The notes under the pieces are model-generated. The model made no database searches, was not told the DNA's origin, and saw only the letters and a program-made list of their open reading frames with translations. Source: Actinomycetes bacterium (GTDB lineage Bacteria > Actinomycetota > Actinomycetes > Propionibacteriales > Propionibacteriaceae). Taken from it: a stretch of 10,983 nucleotides of DNA. Shown here piece after piece: positions 1 to 7,659 of this stretch. Position numbers and translations under genes: made by a program. Position 1 is the first letter of the stretch, and each line of letters starts with the position of its first letter. Location: positions 1-10,983 of the forward strand of contig JAKOQD010000140.1 in the NCBI GenBank assembly GCA_029778515.1. The letters run 5' to 3'.

Positions 1-15
1 AGGGGTGAGGCCCGG

Positions 16-3000
16 TCAGCCCACCCAGACCCGCGCGTTGCGGAACATCCGTAGCCAGGGGCTGGCCGCGTTCAGCTCGCCGGTGGTCCAGGACAATTGC
101 GCGTTGCGGGCCACCCGCTCGGGGTGCGGCATCATCGCGGTGAACCGTCCGTCGGTGGTGGTGACCGCGGTCAGTCCGTCGGGGGAACCGTTCGGGTTGG
201 CCGGGTAGGTGGTCGCCGGCCGGCCGTCACCGTCCACGAAGCGGGCGGCCTTGGCGACCTGTGCAAGGTCGCCGCGGACGGCGAAGTTCGCGAAGCCCTC
301 GCCGTGCGCCACCGCGATCGGAATCCGGCTACCCGCCATACCGCTGAAGAAGATCGAGGACGATTCGAGCACTTCGACCTGGGAGAGCCGGGCCTCGTAC
401 TGCTCGGAGCGGTTACGGGTGAACAGCGGCCAGGCGTCCGCGCCCGGAATGATGTCGGCCAGAGCCGCGAACATCTGGCAGCCGTTGCAGATGCCCAGCC
501 CGAAGGTGTCCTCGCGGGCGAAGAAGGAGCTGAAGTCGTCGGTCAGCTTCGGGTTGAACCGCACCGAGCGGGCCCAGCCCTCACCCGCGCCGAGCGTGTC
601 GCCGTAGGAGAACCCGCCGCACGCCACCAGGCCGATCGCGTCGGCGAGGTCGAAGCGTCCGGCCTGCAGGTCGGTCATGTGCACGTCGTAGACCTCGAAG
701 CCGGCGCGGTGGAAGGCGAACGCGGTCTCCACGTGGCTGTTCACCCCCTGCTCGCGCAGGATCGCCACCTTCGGCCGGACGCCGGTCGCGAGGTACGGCG
801 CCGTGATGTCGTCGGACGGATCGAAGGTCGGTGCGACCACCAGGCCGGGGGAGTCGGTGCCGAAGGCGGCATGCTCCTCGTCGGCGCACTCGGGGTTGTC
901 GCGCAGGGCCGAGATGCGCCAGGAGACCTCGTCCCAGGCCTGGGCGAGATCACGTAGGGGTTCGTCCAGCAACGGTTCGCCGGCGATGCTGACCCGCATC
1001 TGGCGGTCGTCGGTGGTCTGTCCGACCAGGCGGCTGACGCGGCCGAGACCGCGGGCGTCGAGGATGGTCATGACCCGATCGACGTCGTCGTCGGCGACGC
1101 CGAGAACCACGCCAAGCTCTTCGCTGAACAGCGCTTCGATGCTGGGGACGTCGAGTTCGAGGCCGGTCGAACCGGCGAAGCCGAGCTCGCAGGCCGCCGC
1201 CCACAGTCCGCCGTCCGAGCGGTCGTGGTAGCCGGTAACCAGGCTTTGACTACGTAATTCGGTGAGCGCCGCGGCTAGGGCGACGAGCTGGGACGGGTCG
1301 TCCAGATCGGGCACCACGTCGCCGAACTGGCCGGTGACCTGGGCCAGCATCGAGCCGCCGAGGCGGTTCTTCCCGCCGCCGAGGTCGACCAGCACCAGGG
1401 TGGAGTCGGGCTGAAGCTGCGGCGTCCAGGTGCCTTCGACTGACTTCAGGGAGGCGAACGCCGAGACCACCAGCGAGACCGGCGAGGTAACCTGCTTGGG
1501 CCCGGAATCGTCCGCCCAACGGGTGCGCATCGAGAGCGAGTCCTTGCCCACGGGCACCGAGATGCCGAGCGCCGGGCACAGCTCCATCGCAACGGCGTGC
1601 ACGGTGTCGTAGAGCGCGGCGTCCTCGCCGTCCTCGCCGCACGCGGCCATCCAGTTGCAGGACAGCTTCACCCCGGACAGCTCCACCGGGGCGGCGAGGA
1701 GGTTGGTCAGCGCTTCGCCGACCGCCATCCGTCCGGACGCGGGCGCGTCCACCGATGCCAGCGGCATCCGCTCGCCGGTGGCCATCGCTTGGCCGGCCAG
1801 CGAGGTGAAGTCGGAGAGAGTCACCGCGACATCGGCGACCGGAACCTGCCACGGCCCGACCATCTGGTCGCGATGGTTGAGCCCGCCCACGGTGCGGTCG
1901 GCGATGGTGATCAGGAACCGCTTCGAAGCCACGGACGGATGCCGCAGCACCGCGTACGCGGCCTGCCGGAGGTCGACTCCCGACAGGTCGAGGGCCGGCT
2001 CGGAGCGGACGATGCGGCGCACGTCGCGGGTCATCCGCGGCGGTTTGCCGAGCAGCACGTCCATCGGCATGTCGATCGGACGGTCGTCGTCGGCGTTCTC
2101 GGACGCTCCTTGCGCCAGCACCAACTGTCCGTCGTCGCGGGCAACCCCCACCACCGCGAACGGGCAGCGCTCACGCTCGCACAGCGCAGCGAAGCCGTCC
2201 AGGGACTCGGGTGCGATCGCCAGCACGTAGCGCTCTTGGCTCTCGTTGCTCCAGATCTCCTTCGGCGCCAGGCCCGATTCCTCGACCGGCACTGCGCTCA
2301 GGTCGAAGCGCGCGCCGAGGCCCGCGCCGTCCACCAACTCGGGGAAGGCGTTGGAGAGCCCGCCCGCCCCCACGTCGTGGATCGAGAGGATCGGGTTGTC
2401 GGCGCCGGCTTTCCAGCAGTGGTTGATGACCTCCTGCGCGCGCCGCTGGATCTCCGGATTGCCGCGCTGGACGGAGTCGAAGTCGAGTTCGGCAGCGTTC
2501 GCACCGGCGGCCATGGACGAGGCCGCGCCGCCGCCCATGCCGATCCGCATGCCCGGCCCGCCGATCTGCACCAACAGCGTGCCGGGCGCGAAGCTGATCT
2601 TCTCGGTCTGGGACGCGCTGATCGAGCCCAGGCCCCCGGCGCTCATGATCGGCTTGTGGAAGCCGCGGCGGACGCCGGCGACGGTCTGCTCGAACACCCG
2701 GAAGAAGCCGCCGAGGCCCGGACGGCCGAACTCGTTGTTGAACGCGGCCGCACCCAGCGGGGCTGCGGTCATGATTTCCAGCGGCGACGCGATGTGCTCG
2801 GGCGCGCCGTAGGGGTCGCGCTCCCAGGGCTCGTCGGTGCCGGGCAGGTGCAGGTTCGAGACGGCGAAGCCGGTCAGGCCGGCCTTCGGGGCCGAGCCGC
2901 GGCCGGTGGCACCCTCGTCGCGGATTTCCCCGCCGGCGCCGGTGGCGGCTCCGGGGAAGGGGCTGATCGCGCTCGGGTGGTTATGGGTCTCCACCTTCAT

Positions 3001-3891
3001 CAGCACGTGCACGTCGTCGGTGGTGGCGACGTAGCGGCTGGGTGCGTCCGCGCCTTCGGGGGCCCAGCGCTGGACCGGACCGCCGGCCATGATCGAGGCG
3101 TTGTCCTTGTAGGCGACGACTGTGCCGTGACCGGCGACCGCCTCGGTGTGCCGGATCATGCCGAACAGCGAGTCGGGCTGCGGGACGCCGTCCACGATGA
3201 AGTCGGCGTTGAAGATCTTGTGCCGGCAGTGCTCGGAGTTGGCCTGGGCGAACATGGTCAATTCAACGTCGGTGGGGTTACGGTGCAGGTTGCCGAACGC
3301 GGTGACCAGATAGTCGATCTCGTCGTCACTGAGGGCGAGTCCGAAGGTGAGGTTGGCTTCTTCGATGGCGGCGCGGCCGCGTCCGAGCACGTCGACGTGG
3401 GCCATCGGCTCGGCTACGCGCTCGTTGAACAGCGCGGCGGACTCGTTCACGGAGGCGAAGACAGATTCGGTCATGCGGTCGTGCAGCAGATCGGCGGCGG
3501 TGAGCCAGTCAGCCTCGGTGAGCGGACGCTCGGTGGTGAGGTGGTATTCGGTGACCCGCTCGACCCGGCGGATCGGTACTCCGCAGCTGTGCGCGATGTC
3601 GGTGGCCTTCGACGCCCAGGGCGACAGCGTGCCGAGACGGGGCGCGACCACCACGATCTGAGCGGCCGCTGGCGACGGCTCGGCCGCGGGACCGTAGCTG
3701 AGCAGTTCGCCCACGGTCTTCGCGGTGGCTTCGTCCAAATCGGCCCCGCTCGCCACCCAGTGGGCGTAGTTGGCCACGACTGCGGTCACCGGAACCCTCG
3801 CTTCCCGAAGGCGCCGGACGAGCGCGTCCGCCCGGAACTCGGAGAGGGCGTTGCCGCCGGGGAAGCTGGTCAGGATGAACTGGTGCGTCAC
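16..3891 (-). CDS. purL: Phosphoribosylformylglycinamidine (FGAM) synthase, large single-chain form
   Basis: This enzyme catalyses ATP- and glutamine-dependent conversion of FGAR to FGAM, the fourth step of cytoplasmic de novo purine synthesis. The product is 1291 residues, close to E. coli PurL (about 1295), and is recognisably collinear with it. Visible landmarks are an N-terminal PurS-like region (about 1-150), [15 protein letters not shown] (213-227), [13 protein letters not shown] (299-311) and [12 protein letters not shown] (321-332). The C-terminal class I glutaminase domain has the nucleophile Cys1135 in GICNGCQM and His1256/Glu1258 in PHPERV. The start is the GTG at 3891: the product then begins [20 protein letters not shown], matching the family N-terminus, and GGAGG lies 10 nt upstream. 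The frame stays open upstream to 4773, but that part is antisense to purC and is not purL. The gene is divergent from purC. Most well-known actinobacteria use separate PurS, PurL and PurQ instead. Confidence 0.97.
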   Translation of the reverse strand: MTHQFILTSFPGGNALSEFRADALVRRLREARVPVTAVVANYAHWVASGADLDEATAKTVGELLSYGPAAEPSPAAAQIVVVAPRLGTLSPWASKATDIAHSCGVPIRRVERVTEYHLTTERPLTEADWLTAADLLHDRMTESVFASVNESAALFNERVAEPMAHVDVLGRGRAAIEEANLTFGLALSDDEIDYLVTAFGNLHRNPTDVELTMFAQANSEHCRHKIFNADFIVDGVPQPDSLFGMIRHTEAVAGHGTVVAYKDNASIMAGGPVQRWAPEGADAPSRYVATTDDVHVLMKVETHNHPSAISPFPGAATGAGGEIRDEGATGRGSAPKAGLTGFAVSNLHLPGTDEPWERDPYGAPEHIASPLEIMTAAPLGAAAFNNEFGRPGLGGFFRVFEQTVAGVRRGFHKPIMSAGGLGSISASQTEKISFAPGTLLVQIGGPGMRIGMGGGAASSMAAGANAAELDFDSVQRGNPEIQRRAQEVINHCWKAGADNPILSIHDVGAGGLSNAFPELVDGAGLGARFDLSAVPVEESGLAPKEIWSNESQERYVLAIAPESLDGFAALCERERCPFAVVGVARDDGQLVLAQGASENADDDRPIDMPMDVLLGKPPRMTRDVRRIVRSEPALDLSGVDLRQAAYAVLRHPSVASKRFLITIADRTVGGLNHRDQMVGPWQVPVADVAVTLSDFTSLAGQAMATGERMPLASVDAPASGRMAVGEALTNLLAAPVELSGVKLSCNWMAACGEDGEDAALYDTVHAVAMELCPALGISVPVGKDSLSMRTRWADDSGPKQVTSPVSLVVSAFASLKSVEGTWTPQLQPDSTLVLVDLGGGKNRLGGSMLAQVTGQFGDVVPDLDDPSQLVALAAALTELRSQSLVTGYHDRSDGGLWAAACELGFAGSTGLELDVPSIEALFSEELGVVLGVADDDVDRVMTILDARGLGRVSRLVGQTTDDRQMRVSIAGEPLLDEPLRDLAQAWDEVSWRISALRDNPECADEEHAAFGTDSPGLVVAPTFDPSDDITAPYLATGVRPKVAILREQGVNSHVETAFAFHRAGFEVYDVHMTDLQAGRFDLADAIGLVACGGFSYGDTLGAGEGWARSVRFNPKLTDDFSSFFAREDTFGLGICNGCQMFAALADIIPGADAWPLFTRNRSEQYEARLSQVEVLESSSIFFSGMAGSRIPIAVAHGEGFANFAVRGDLAQVAKAARFVDGDGRPATTYPANPNGSPDGLTAVTTTDGRFTAMMPHPERVARNAQLSWTTGELNAASPWLRMFRNARVWVG

Positions 3892-3901
3892 GACGGGCGA
3901 A

Positions 3902-3906
3902 CCTCC
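3902..3906 (-). promoter_or_regulatory. Ribosome binding site of purL
   Basis: The minus strand reads GGAGG here, 10 nt upstream of the GTG at 3891. It is the only strong Shine-Dalgarno match near the family-predicted N-terminus, so it decides the start against the longer open frame. Confidence 0.75.
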
Positions 3907-4045
3907 GGATGGCTGGACGGGCGACCCCTCAAGGCTAACGGCCCGGCGCCGCCCGGCCGTCCGCGCGTCTCCTGGCGAGAAGCCCCGCCCTGCCTTGGAC
4001 AACGACGGGCGCCGATCTGGACGACCGGGCCGACCAACGGGCCGA

Positions 4046-4059
4046 ATGATCCATGATCC
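4046..4059 (+). repeat. Tandem heptamer ATGATCC x2 in the purC promoter region
   Basis: Two perfect adjacent copies of ATGATCC lie about 40-53 bp upstream of the proposed purC transcription start. The unit is AT-rich compared with its surroundings. The position would suit a regulator site just upstream of the -35 region, but no known operator consensus is recognised. Confidence 0.45.
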
Positions 4060-4086
4060 TGACGAAGGGTCGCCGGGCCATGCCGA

Positions 4087-4092
4087 TACGCT
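4087..4092 (+). promoter_or_regulatory. Candidate -10 element of purC (leaderless)
   Basis: TACGCT fits TANNNT and is followed by exactly 6 nt and then the GTG start. Transcription would therefore begin at or next to the initiation codon. No Shine-Dalgarno sequence precedes the GTG and no good -35 is seen. Leaderless mRNAs are common in actinobacteria. Confidence 0.5.
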
Positions 4093-4098
4093 GAGGCC

Positions 4099-4947
4099 GT
4101 GCTTGATCTCCCGCTGCTGCATGCCGGCAAGGTGCGTCGCCTCTACCGCTGGTCGGACGGCCGGATCCTGATGGTTGCCACCGACGCGATTTCGGCGTAC
4201 GACCATGTGCTGGCCACGCCGATCCCCGACAAGGGGGTCGTGCTGACCCAGCTCAGCCTGTGGTGGTTCGAGCAACTCGACTTCCCCAATCACATCGTTT
4301 CGACCGAGGTTCCCGACGAGGTGGCCGGCCGCGCGGTGGTCGTGGAGTCCCTCGAGATGGTGCCGGTGGAATGTGTGGCCCGCGGCTACCTGACCGGCTC
4401 TGGCTGGTCGGAGTACCAGAGCTCCGGGACGGTGTGCGGTATCCCGCTGCCGGCTGGACTGGAGGATGGAGCCAAGCTGCCGGAGCCGATCTTCACCCCG
4501 GCGATCAAGGCCCCGCTCGGTGAGCACGACGAGAACGTGGATTTTGCCACGATCGTCGAGTTGCACGGTGCTGAGCTGGCCGAGCGCCTGCGCACCGCTA
4601 CCCTGAGCATCTACTCGAAGGCAGCCGAACTGGCGGCTGAGCGCGGCGTCATCCTGGCCGACACCAAGTTCGAGTTCGGCCTGCGTGCCGACGGCACCCT
4701 TGTGCTGGCCGACGAAGTGCTCACGCCCGATTCGTCGCGCTTCTGGGACGCGTCCGTCTGGCAGCCGGGACAAAGCCTGCCGAGCTTCGACAAGCAGTTC
4801 GTCCGGGACTGGCTCGCCAAGGAATCAGGCTGGGACAAGGCTTCGGACACTCCGCCACCGCCGTTGCCGGACGCGATCGTGCAGGCCACCCGGGACCGCT
4901 ACCTGGAGGCCTACCGCCGCCTGGTGGGACGCGACCTGGCGGTCTGA
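4099..4947 (+). CDS. purC: Phosphoribosylaminoimidazole-succinocarboxamide (SAICAR) synthase
   Basis: This enzyme joins CAIR and aspartate with ATP to give SAICAR in cytoplasmic de novo purine synthesis. The product is 282 residues, typical or slightly short for bacterial PurC. Visible family motifs in order are the N-terminal nucleotide-binding HAGKVRRLY (8-16), [15 protein letters not shown] (32-46), [17 protein letters not shown] (90-106), [16 protein letters not shown] (132-147), [10 protein letters not shown] (185-194), and [14 protein letters not shown] (203-216) followed by [14 protein letters not shown]. The chosen start is the GTG at 4099: it gives the expected short N-terminus and sits 6 nt after a TANNNT element, suggesting a leaderless transcript. 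The gene is divergent from purL. A 71-bp gap to the nitroreductase gene, which has its own promoter signals, suggests purC is mostly monocistronic. Confidence 0.97.
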   Translation: MLDLPLLHAGKVRRLYRWSDGRILMVATDAISAYDHVLATPIPDKGVVLTQLSLWWFEQLDFPNHIVSTEVPDEVAGRAVVVESLEMVPVECVARGYLTGSGWSEYQSSGTVCGIPLPAGLEDGAKLPEPIFTPAIKAPLGEHDENVDFATIVELHGAELAERLRTATLSIYSKAAELAAERGVILADTKFEFGLRADGTLVLADEVLTPDSSRFWDASVWQPGQSLPSFDKQFVRDWLAKESGWDKASDTPPPPLPDAIVQATRDRYLEAYRRLVGRDLAV

Positions 4948-4957
4948 GGTTCCTCAG
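4944..4957. other. Short palindrome over the purC stop codon
   Basis: CTGAGG and CCTCAG form a perfect 14-bp palindrome (loop TT) that contains the TGA stop at 4945-4947. As RNA it could form a 5-bp stem with a 4-nt loop. No T-run follows, so a Rho-independent terminator is not supported, and chance is possible. Confidence 0.3.
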
Positions 4958-4983
4958 GGCCAAGTAGTCCGCGTCCGGATCTG

Positions 4984-5012
4984 CTGGCAGTCCGAGCGCG
5001 CGCGAATAGACT
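4984..5012 (+). promoter_or_regulatory. Promoter of the nitroreductase gene, leaderless
   Basis: CTGGCA at 4984-4989 matches 4 of 6 bases of the TTGACA -35 consensus. It is separated by 17 nt from TAGACT at 5007-5012, a TANNNT -10. Six nucleotides then lead to the GTG at 5019, so the transcript would start at about the initiation codon. The -10 to GTG arrangement matches that of purC. Confidence 0.55.
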
Positions 5013-5018
5013 GCGGCC

Positions 5019-5738
5019 GTGCTGCCCGCTGAATTCGCCGCGCTGGTGCGCGCCCGCCATAGCGTTCGCGACTTTCGTCCCGATCCGATCCCGGACGAGG
5101 TGTTGAACTCCATCCTTGATGATGCTCGGTACGCGCCGAGCTGGAGCAATACCCGTCCGTACATCGTCGCGGTCGCCTCCGGCGAGCGGCTCGACCGGCT
5201 GCGGACTGCCTACGTCCGCGCCTTCGATGCGTCCCTTGGCCTGCAACACCGCAAACCGTGGGCCGTCCTGCGTGGCCTACTGCTGCGCCGGGGCTATCCG
5301 GATGGTGATTTCAAGGCGTGGCGGGGGTATCCGGCGGAACTGCGCGAACGCAGCGTGAAGGTGGGCAAGGCGCTCTACGCGCACTTGGGGATCGCTCGCG
5401 GCGACCGGGCGGCGCGGGACGCGAATGCGCGACTGAACTGTGAATTCTTCGGGGCGCCGACCGTGTTGTGGCTGTTCGTGCACGACCAGATGCTCCCGTT
5501 CTCGGCTCATGACGCCGGGCTCATGCTCCAGACGCTCATGCTTTCGGCCGAGGCGAACGGTGTCAGCTCGTGCCCGCTCGGTGTGCTCGCGGTTTGGCGG
5601 CATCCGATCGACGCGGAGTTTTCGCTGCCGAAGCACTACAAGCTGGTCACCGGACTCGCCCTGGGCTACGCCTCGGACGCGCCCGTGAACGATTTCCGCG
5701 CTGAGCATCCGCCACTTTCGGTCGCGCCGAGTCGCTGA
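5019..5738 (+). CDS. Nitroreductase-family FMN flavoprotein
   Basis: The 239-residue product belongs to the NfsB/FRase-type nitroreductase superfamily. These are usually homodimeric cytoplasmic FMN enzymes that use NAD(P)H to reduce nitro compounds, quinones or other acceptors. Supporting motifs are the N-terminal phosphate/FMN-binding RHSVRDF (13-19), APSWSNTRPY (39-48), a hydrophobic GAPTVLWLFV strand in the middle, the helical AHDAGLMLQTLMLSAEANGVSSCPLG segment given here in outline, and a C-terminal TGLALGYASDAPVNDFR that ends the flavin fold. A central stretch (about 65-135) rich in Arg, Leu and Gly is less conserved and may form the substrate cap. The physiological substrate cannot be read from the sequence. 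The GTG start follows a leaderless promoter, and no Shine-Dalgarno sequence is seen. Proximity to the purine genes looks incidental. Confidence 0.88.
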   Translation: MLPAEFAALVRARHSVRDFRPDPIPDEVLNSILDDARYAPSWSNTRPYIVAVASGERLDRLRTAYVRAFDASLGLQHRKPWAVLRGLLLRRGYPDGDFKAWRGYPAELRERSVKVGKALYAHLGIARGDRAARDANARLNCEFFGAPTVLWLFVHDQMLPFSAHDAGLMLQTLMLSAEANGVSSCPLGVLAVWRHPIDAEFSLPKHYKLVTGLALGYASDAPVNDFRAEHPPLSVAPSR

Positions 5739-5768
5739 CACCCCGGCCGTGCCTCGATGGCAATGGGT

Positions 5769-5797
5769 TTCGCAACGCTTCAATCTGGGGTTATTCT
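5769..5797 (+). promoter_or_regulatory. Promoter of the first EEP gene
   Basis: TTCGCA at 5769-5774 matches 4 of 6 bases of the -35 consensus. It is separated by 17 nt from TATTCT (5792-5797), a good TANNNT -10. Transcription would start near 5804, giving a leader of about 57 nt before the ATG at 5861. The region is noticeably AT-richer than its surroundings. Confidence 0.55.
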
Positions 5798-5803
5798 GAG
5801 TCC

Positions 5804-5830
5804 CGCCTGAGAGTTTTTAAGGATCAGGCG
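5804..5830 (+). other. 5'-UTR hairpin upstream of the first EEP gene
   Basis: CGCCTGA (5804-5810) and TCAGGCG (5824-5830) are perfect reverse complements around a 13-nt A/T-rich loop containing TTTTTAAGG. The left arm begins about where transcription is predicted to start, so the structure would cap the mRNA 5' end. It ends 12 nt before the ribosome binding site. It could stabilise the mRNA, be a protein-binding palindrome, or be the distant end signal of the nitroreductase transcript; no T-run follows the right arm. Confidence 0.5.
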
Positions 5831-5842
5831 TCCACCCCTCCC

Positions 5843-5849
5843 AAGGAAG
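5843..5849 (+). promoter_or_regulatory. Ribosome binding site of the first EEP gene
   Basis: AAGGAAG lies 11 nt upstream of the ATG at 5861. It supports this start, which also gives a complete signal peptide. Confidence 0.65.
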
Positions 5850-5860
5850 TACCCCCACAT

Positions 5861-6904
5861 ATGAAGCGATTACTGGTTTCGCTGGCTGCGCTGGCGCTGA
5901 CCACGGTGCCGTTCTGGGCACCAACGCAGACCCCCGCACAGGCCGCTCCCGCCCCAGCCGCGGCGAACTCGTCCAGTCTGGTGGTGGCCACGTACAACGT
6001 GCGCTGCGCCAACTGCTCCAAGCACCCGGTGAACAAGCGAGAGAAGCGCTGGAACACTCGCGCCGCCGCGATTGCGTCCACCATCGCAGGCGAGGGCATC
6101 GATCTGATCGGCGTGCAGGAGTCCTCCTCCGGCGTGCTTTGGAAGGGCGGCCCGGCCCAGTTCGAGGATCTGGTCAATCGCCTCGGCGCCCCCTACGCGC
6201 TTACCAACGGTGCCCGCTACAACTGCGTCCGCTCCACCACCCCGAGCAGTTGCGATCCGGCCTACCAGGGCGCGTCCGGAGACAGCCGGATCATCTACAA
6301 CACCAACAAGCTGGACCTGCTTGCGCAGGGCTCGCTGGCCCTGGACGACCGCAAGCCCGGCAACGGCAGCGCACGCTTCCTGGCCTGGGCGAAGTTCTCC
6401 GAACGTGCCACCGGAAAGCAGTTCTTCTTCGGCACGGCTCACCTGGAGCCGGGCATGAGCAAGGCGAAGATCGGCGAGCGCGCCGGCCAGGCGAACGCGG
6501 CCATCGCCGAGCTGAACCGGGTTTCCGAAGGCCTGCCGGTGATCTGGGGCAGCGACCTGGCCAGCAGCAAGCTGTCGCACTCGGGCAATACCGCCTACGA
6601 CGCGTTCATGGCCGCCGGCTACACCGATCCGCTGGGCAACTCCTACAAGGCCCGGACGGCCAACGCGGGCACCTACGCGGCCTCGATGATCAACGAGGAG
6701 TACTTCACTCTCAACAACTTCGCCAAGAAGCCGAAGAAGTACGCGGCCTACGCACTCGGCGCCCACCTGGACTACATCCTGTTGAAGCCGCAGATGCAGG
6801 TGCTGGAGTGGAAGCAGGTACTGAACCTGAAGAGCAACGGCAGGTTTGCCGGCGTGATCCCGTCCGACCACAACCTGGTGAAGGTGACGCTGGTTCTGCC
6901 CTGA
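5861..6904 (+). CDS. Secreted endonuclease/exonuclease/phosphatase (EEP) superfamily protein, copy A
   Basis: The 347-residue product is predicted to be exported. A signal peptide (MKRLL, a hydrophobic run to about residue 20, then TPAQA before APAPA, cleavage near 28-29) is followed by an Ala/Pro-rich linker and one EEP domain (about 40-347). This fold includes DNase I, sphingomyelinases, inositol phosphatases and exonuclease III. Visible catalytic/metal positions are Asn46 (YNVR), Glu87 (VQES), Tyr146 (RIIY), His194 (TAHLEPG), Asp232 (WGSDLASS), Asp304 (HLDYI) and Asp336-His337 (PSDHN). The usual GDxN motif reads SDLA, so its Asn is absent. Cys49, Cys52, Cys122 and Cys131 could form disulfides outside the cell. 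The substrate (nucleic acid, phospholipid or other phosphodiester) cannot be assigned. A paralogue with the same architecture follows directly downstream, indicating tandem duplication. Confidence 0.85.
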   Translation: MKRLLVSLAALALTTVPFWAPTQTPAQAAPAPAAANSSSLVVATYNVRCANCSKHPVNKREKRWNTRAAAIASTIAGEGIDLIGVQESSSGVLWKGGPAQFEDLVNRLGAPYALTNGARYNCVRSTTPSSCDPAYQGASGDSRIIYNTNKLDLLAQGSLALDDRKPGNGSARFLAWAKFSERATGKQFFFGTAHLEPGMSKAKIGERAGQANAAIAELNRVSEGLPVIWGSDLASSKLSHSGNTAYDAFMAAGYTDPLGNSYKARTANAGTYAASMINEEYFTLNNFAKKPKKYAAYALGAHLDYILLKPQMQVLEWKQVLNLKSNGRFAGVIPSDHNLVKVTLVLP

Positions 6905-6984
6905 CGCACCCCTGAACGAAAAGGAACCGTCGCCCCGTCCAGATTCGTACAGTTCTGCGTATTCCCGCCGGCCGGCAACGCCGC

Positions 6985-7010
6985 TACCTTCGTCATGGCA
7001 GAACGGGGGA
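6985..7010 (+). promoter_or_regulatory. Candidate -10 element and ribosome binding site of EEP copy B
   Basis: TACCTT (6985-6990) fits TANNNT, with only a weak -35 (TTCCCG at 6962-6967, 17-nt spacer). GGGGGA (7005-7010) lies 4 nt before the ATG at 7015 and is a plausible ribosome binding site. The 110-bp gap between copies A and B with its own signals suggests separate transcription, though readthrough from A is possible. Confidence 0.4.
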
Positions 7011-7014
7011 AGCA

Positions 7015-7659
7015 ATGACAGCAGCCAACCGCCTGATCGCATTGTGCGTAGCCGGCGCGATGATGGCCGTGCCCTGGTCGCCGGCCCGAGCGGACGCAGC
7101 GCCCCTTCCCGAAGCCGGACGCTTTGTCGCACCGGCCGCGGCCGGATCGGCCAATCTGGTCGTGGCGACGTTCAATGTCCGCAACGCCAACTGGTCGAGT
7201 CAGCGTCCGACGAACAGCCGGGAGAAGAGCTGGGACCAGCGCCGCCCGGTGGTGGTCAGCCAGATCCTCGGTGAGGGCGTCGACGTGCTCGGCGTCCAGG
7301 AGACCACAGCGGCGGACGTGACCGCCAACGGCCCGCAGTACCTCGATCTACTCGAGGCCCTCGGCGAGCCGTACGCCATCACCAGCGAGAGCCGCTACGA
7401 CGGTGGCGAGTACTGCTACACCGACTACGTCGAGGACGCGGACGGCAACTACGTGCAGAACCCGGACGGCAGTTACGTCGAGCAGCAGATCTGCGAGTGG
7501 GAGCCGGAGGCGTCCGGTGACGTGCGGATCATCTACAAGAAGTCGCGGCTGGTCCTGGATGCGCCGCGCACCGACCAGGGCGTGTTGAAGCTCGACGATC
7601 GCGACAACCGCAACGGCAGTGCCCGGTTCATGGCCTGGGCGCGGTTCCGCGATCTGTGA
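7015..7659 (+). CDS. EEP copy B, N-terminal fragment (signal peptide to frameshift)
   Basis: This reading frame is 214 codons from the ATG at 7015 to the TGA at 7657-7659. It carries the signal peptide, the FNVR and VQET motifs, RIIY (171-174), and a segment absent from copy A (about residues 130-166) containing DGNYV and DGSYV eight residues apart, flanked by Cys134 and Cys160. It ends abruptly at RFRDL, where copy A continues RATGKQFFF. It lacks the catalytic His and both C-terminal Asp motifs, so on its own it should be inactive. Confidence 0.65.
   Translation: MTAANRLIALCVAGAMMAVPWSPARADAAPLPEAGRFVAPAAAGSANLVVATFNVRNANWSSQRPTNSREKSWDQRRPVVVSQILGEGVDVLGVQETTAADVTANGPQYLDLLEALGEPYAITSESRYDGGEYCYTDYVEDADGNYVQNPDGSYVEQQICEWEPEASGDVRIIYKKSRLVLDAPRTDQGVLKLDDRDNRNGSARFMAWARFRDL
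7403..7511 (+). other. Copy-B-specific insertion with an 8-residue repeat
   Basis: Relative to copy A, copy B has extra acidic sequence here. It includes DADGNYVQ followed by NPDGSYVE, an imperfect 8-residue repeat, and is bracketed by Cys134 and Cys160. The DxDGN pattern recalls calcium-binding loops, but this is only a resemblance. Confidence 0.45.
7656..7659 (+). other. Frameshift / GTGA stop-start overlap
   Basis: The upstream frame stops at TGA (7657-7659). The downstream frame is shifted by -1 and can begin at the overlapping GTG (7656-7658). The residues on each side (FRDL then VTGKRF) join in register with copy A (FSER-ATGKQF) if one G is added. No slippery heptamer is seen, so programmed -1 frameshifting is not supported. 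Confidence 0.75.

Larger units (their letters stand above)
3892..4098. promoter_or_regulatory. Divergent purL-purC intergenic control region
   Basis: This 207-bp stretch separates the two divergent purine genes and must hold both promoters. On the minus strand a TANNNT hexamer, TAGCCT, lies at 3937-3932, leaving a leader of about 35 nt that carries the purL GGAGG; no good -35 was found. On the plus strand TACGCT (4087-4092) ends 6 nt before the purC GTG. A perfect tandem heptamer (ATGATCC twice, 4046-4059) lies upstream of the purC -10 and could be an operator. I see no recognisable riboswitch. The promoter assignments are inference from spacing and consensus only. Confidence 0.55.

Noticed and set aside
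1597..4056. An 819-codon plus-strand open frame opposite purL.
   Set aside because: Its His/Arg/Gly/Val-rich composition is typical of a high-GC antisense shadow. It has no motifs and lies inside conserved purL sequence.
3892..4773. The purL reading frame stays open almost 900 bases upstream, suggesting a 1585-residue protein.
   Set aside because: The extra part is antisense to purC and crosses the divergent promoter region. The family N-terminus and a GGAGG site place the start at 3891.
6967..6976. Perfect palindrome GCCGGCCGGC in the promoter region of EEP copy B.
   Set aside because: All-G/C 10-mers like this are expected by chance in DNA of this composition.
6995..7018. A 7-codon upstream ORF (ATG at 6995) whose TGA overlaps the ATG of EEP copy B.
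   Set aside because: The predicted transcription start is at about or after its ATG, and it has no ribosome binding site. It is probably coincidental.
5870..7132. A 420-codon minus-strand open frame opposite EEP copy A.
   Set aside because: It is antisense to a gene with clear EEP motifs, and its composition is that of a shadow frame.
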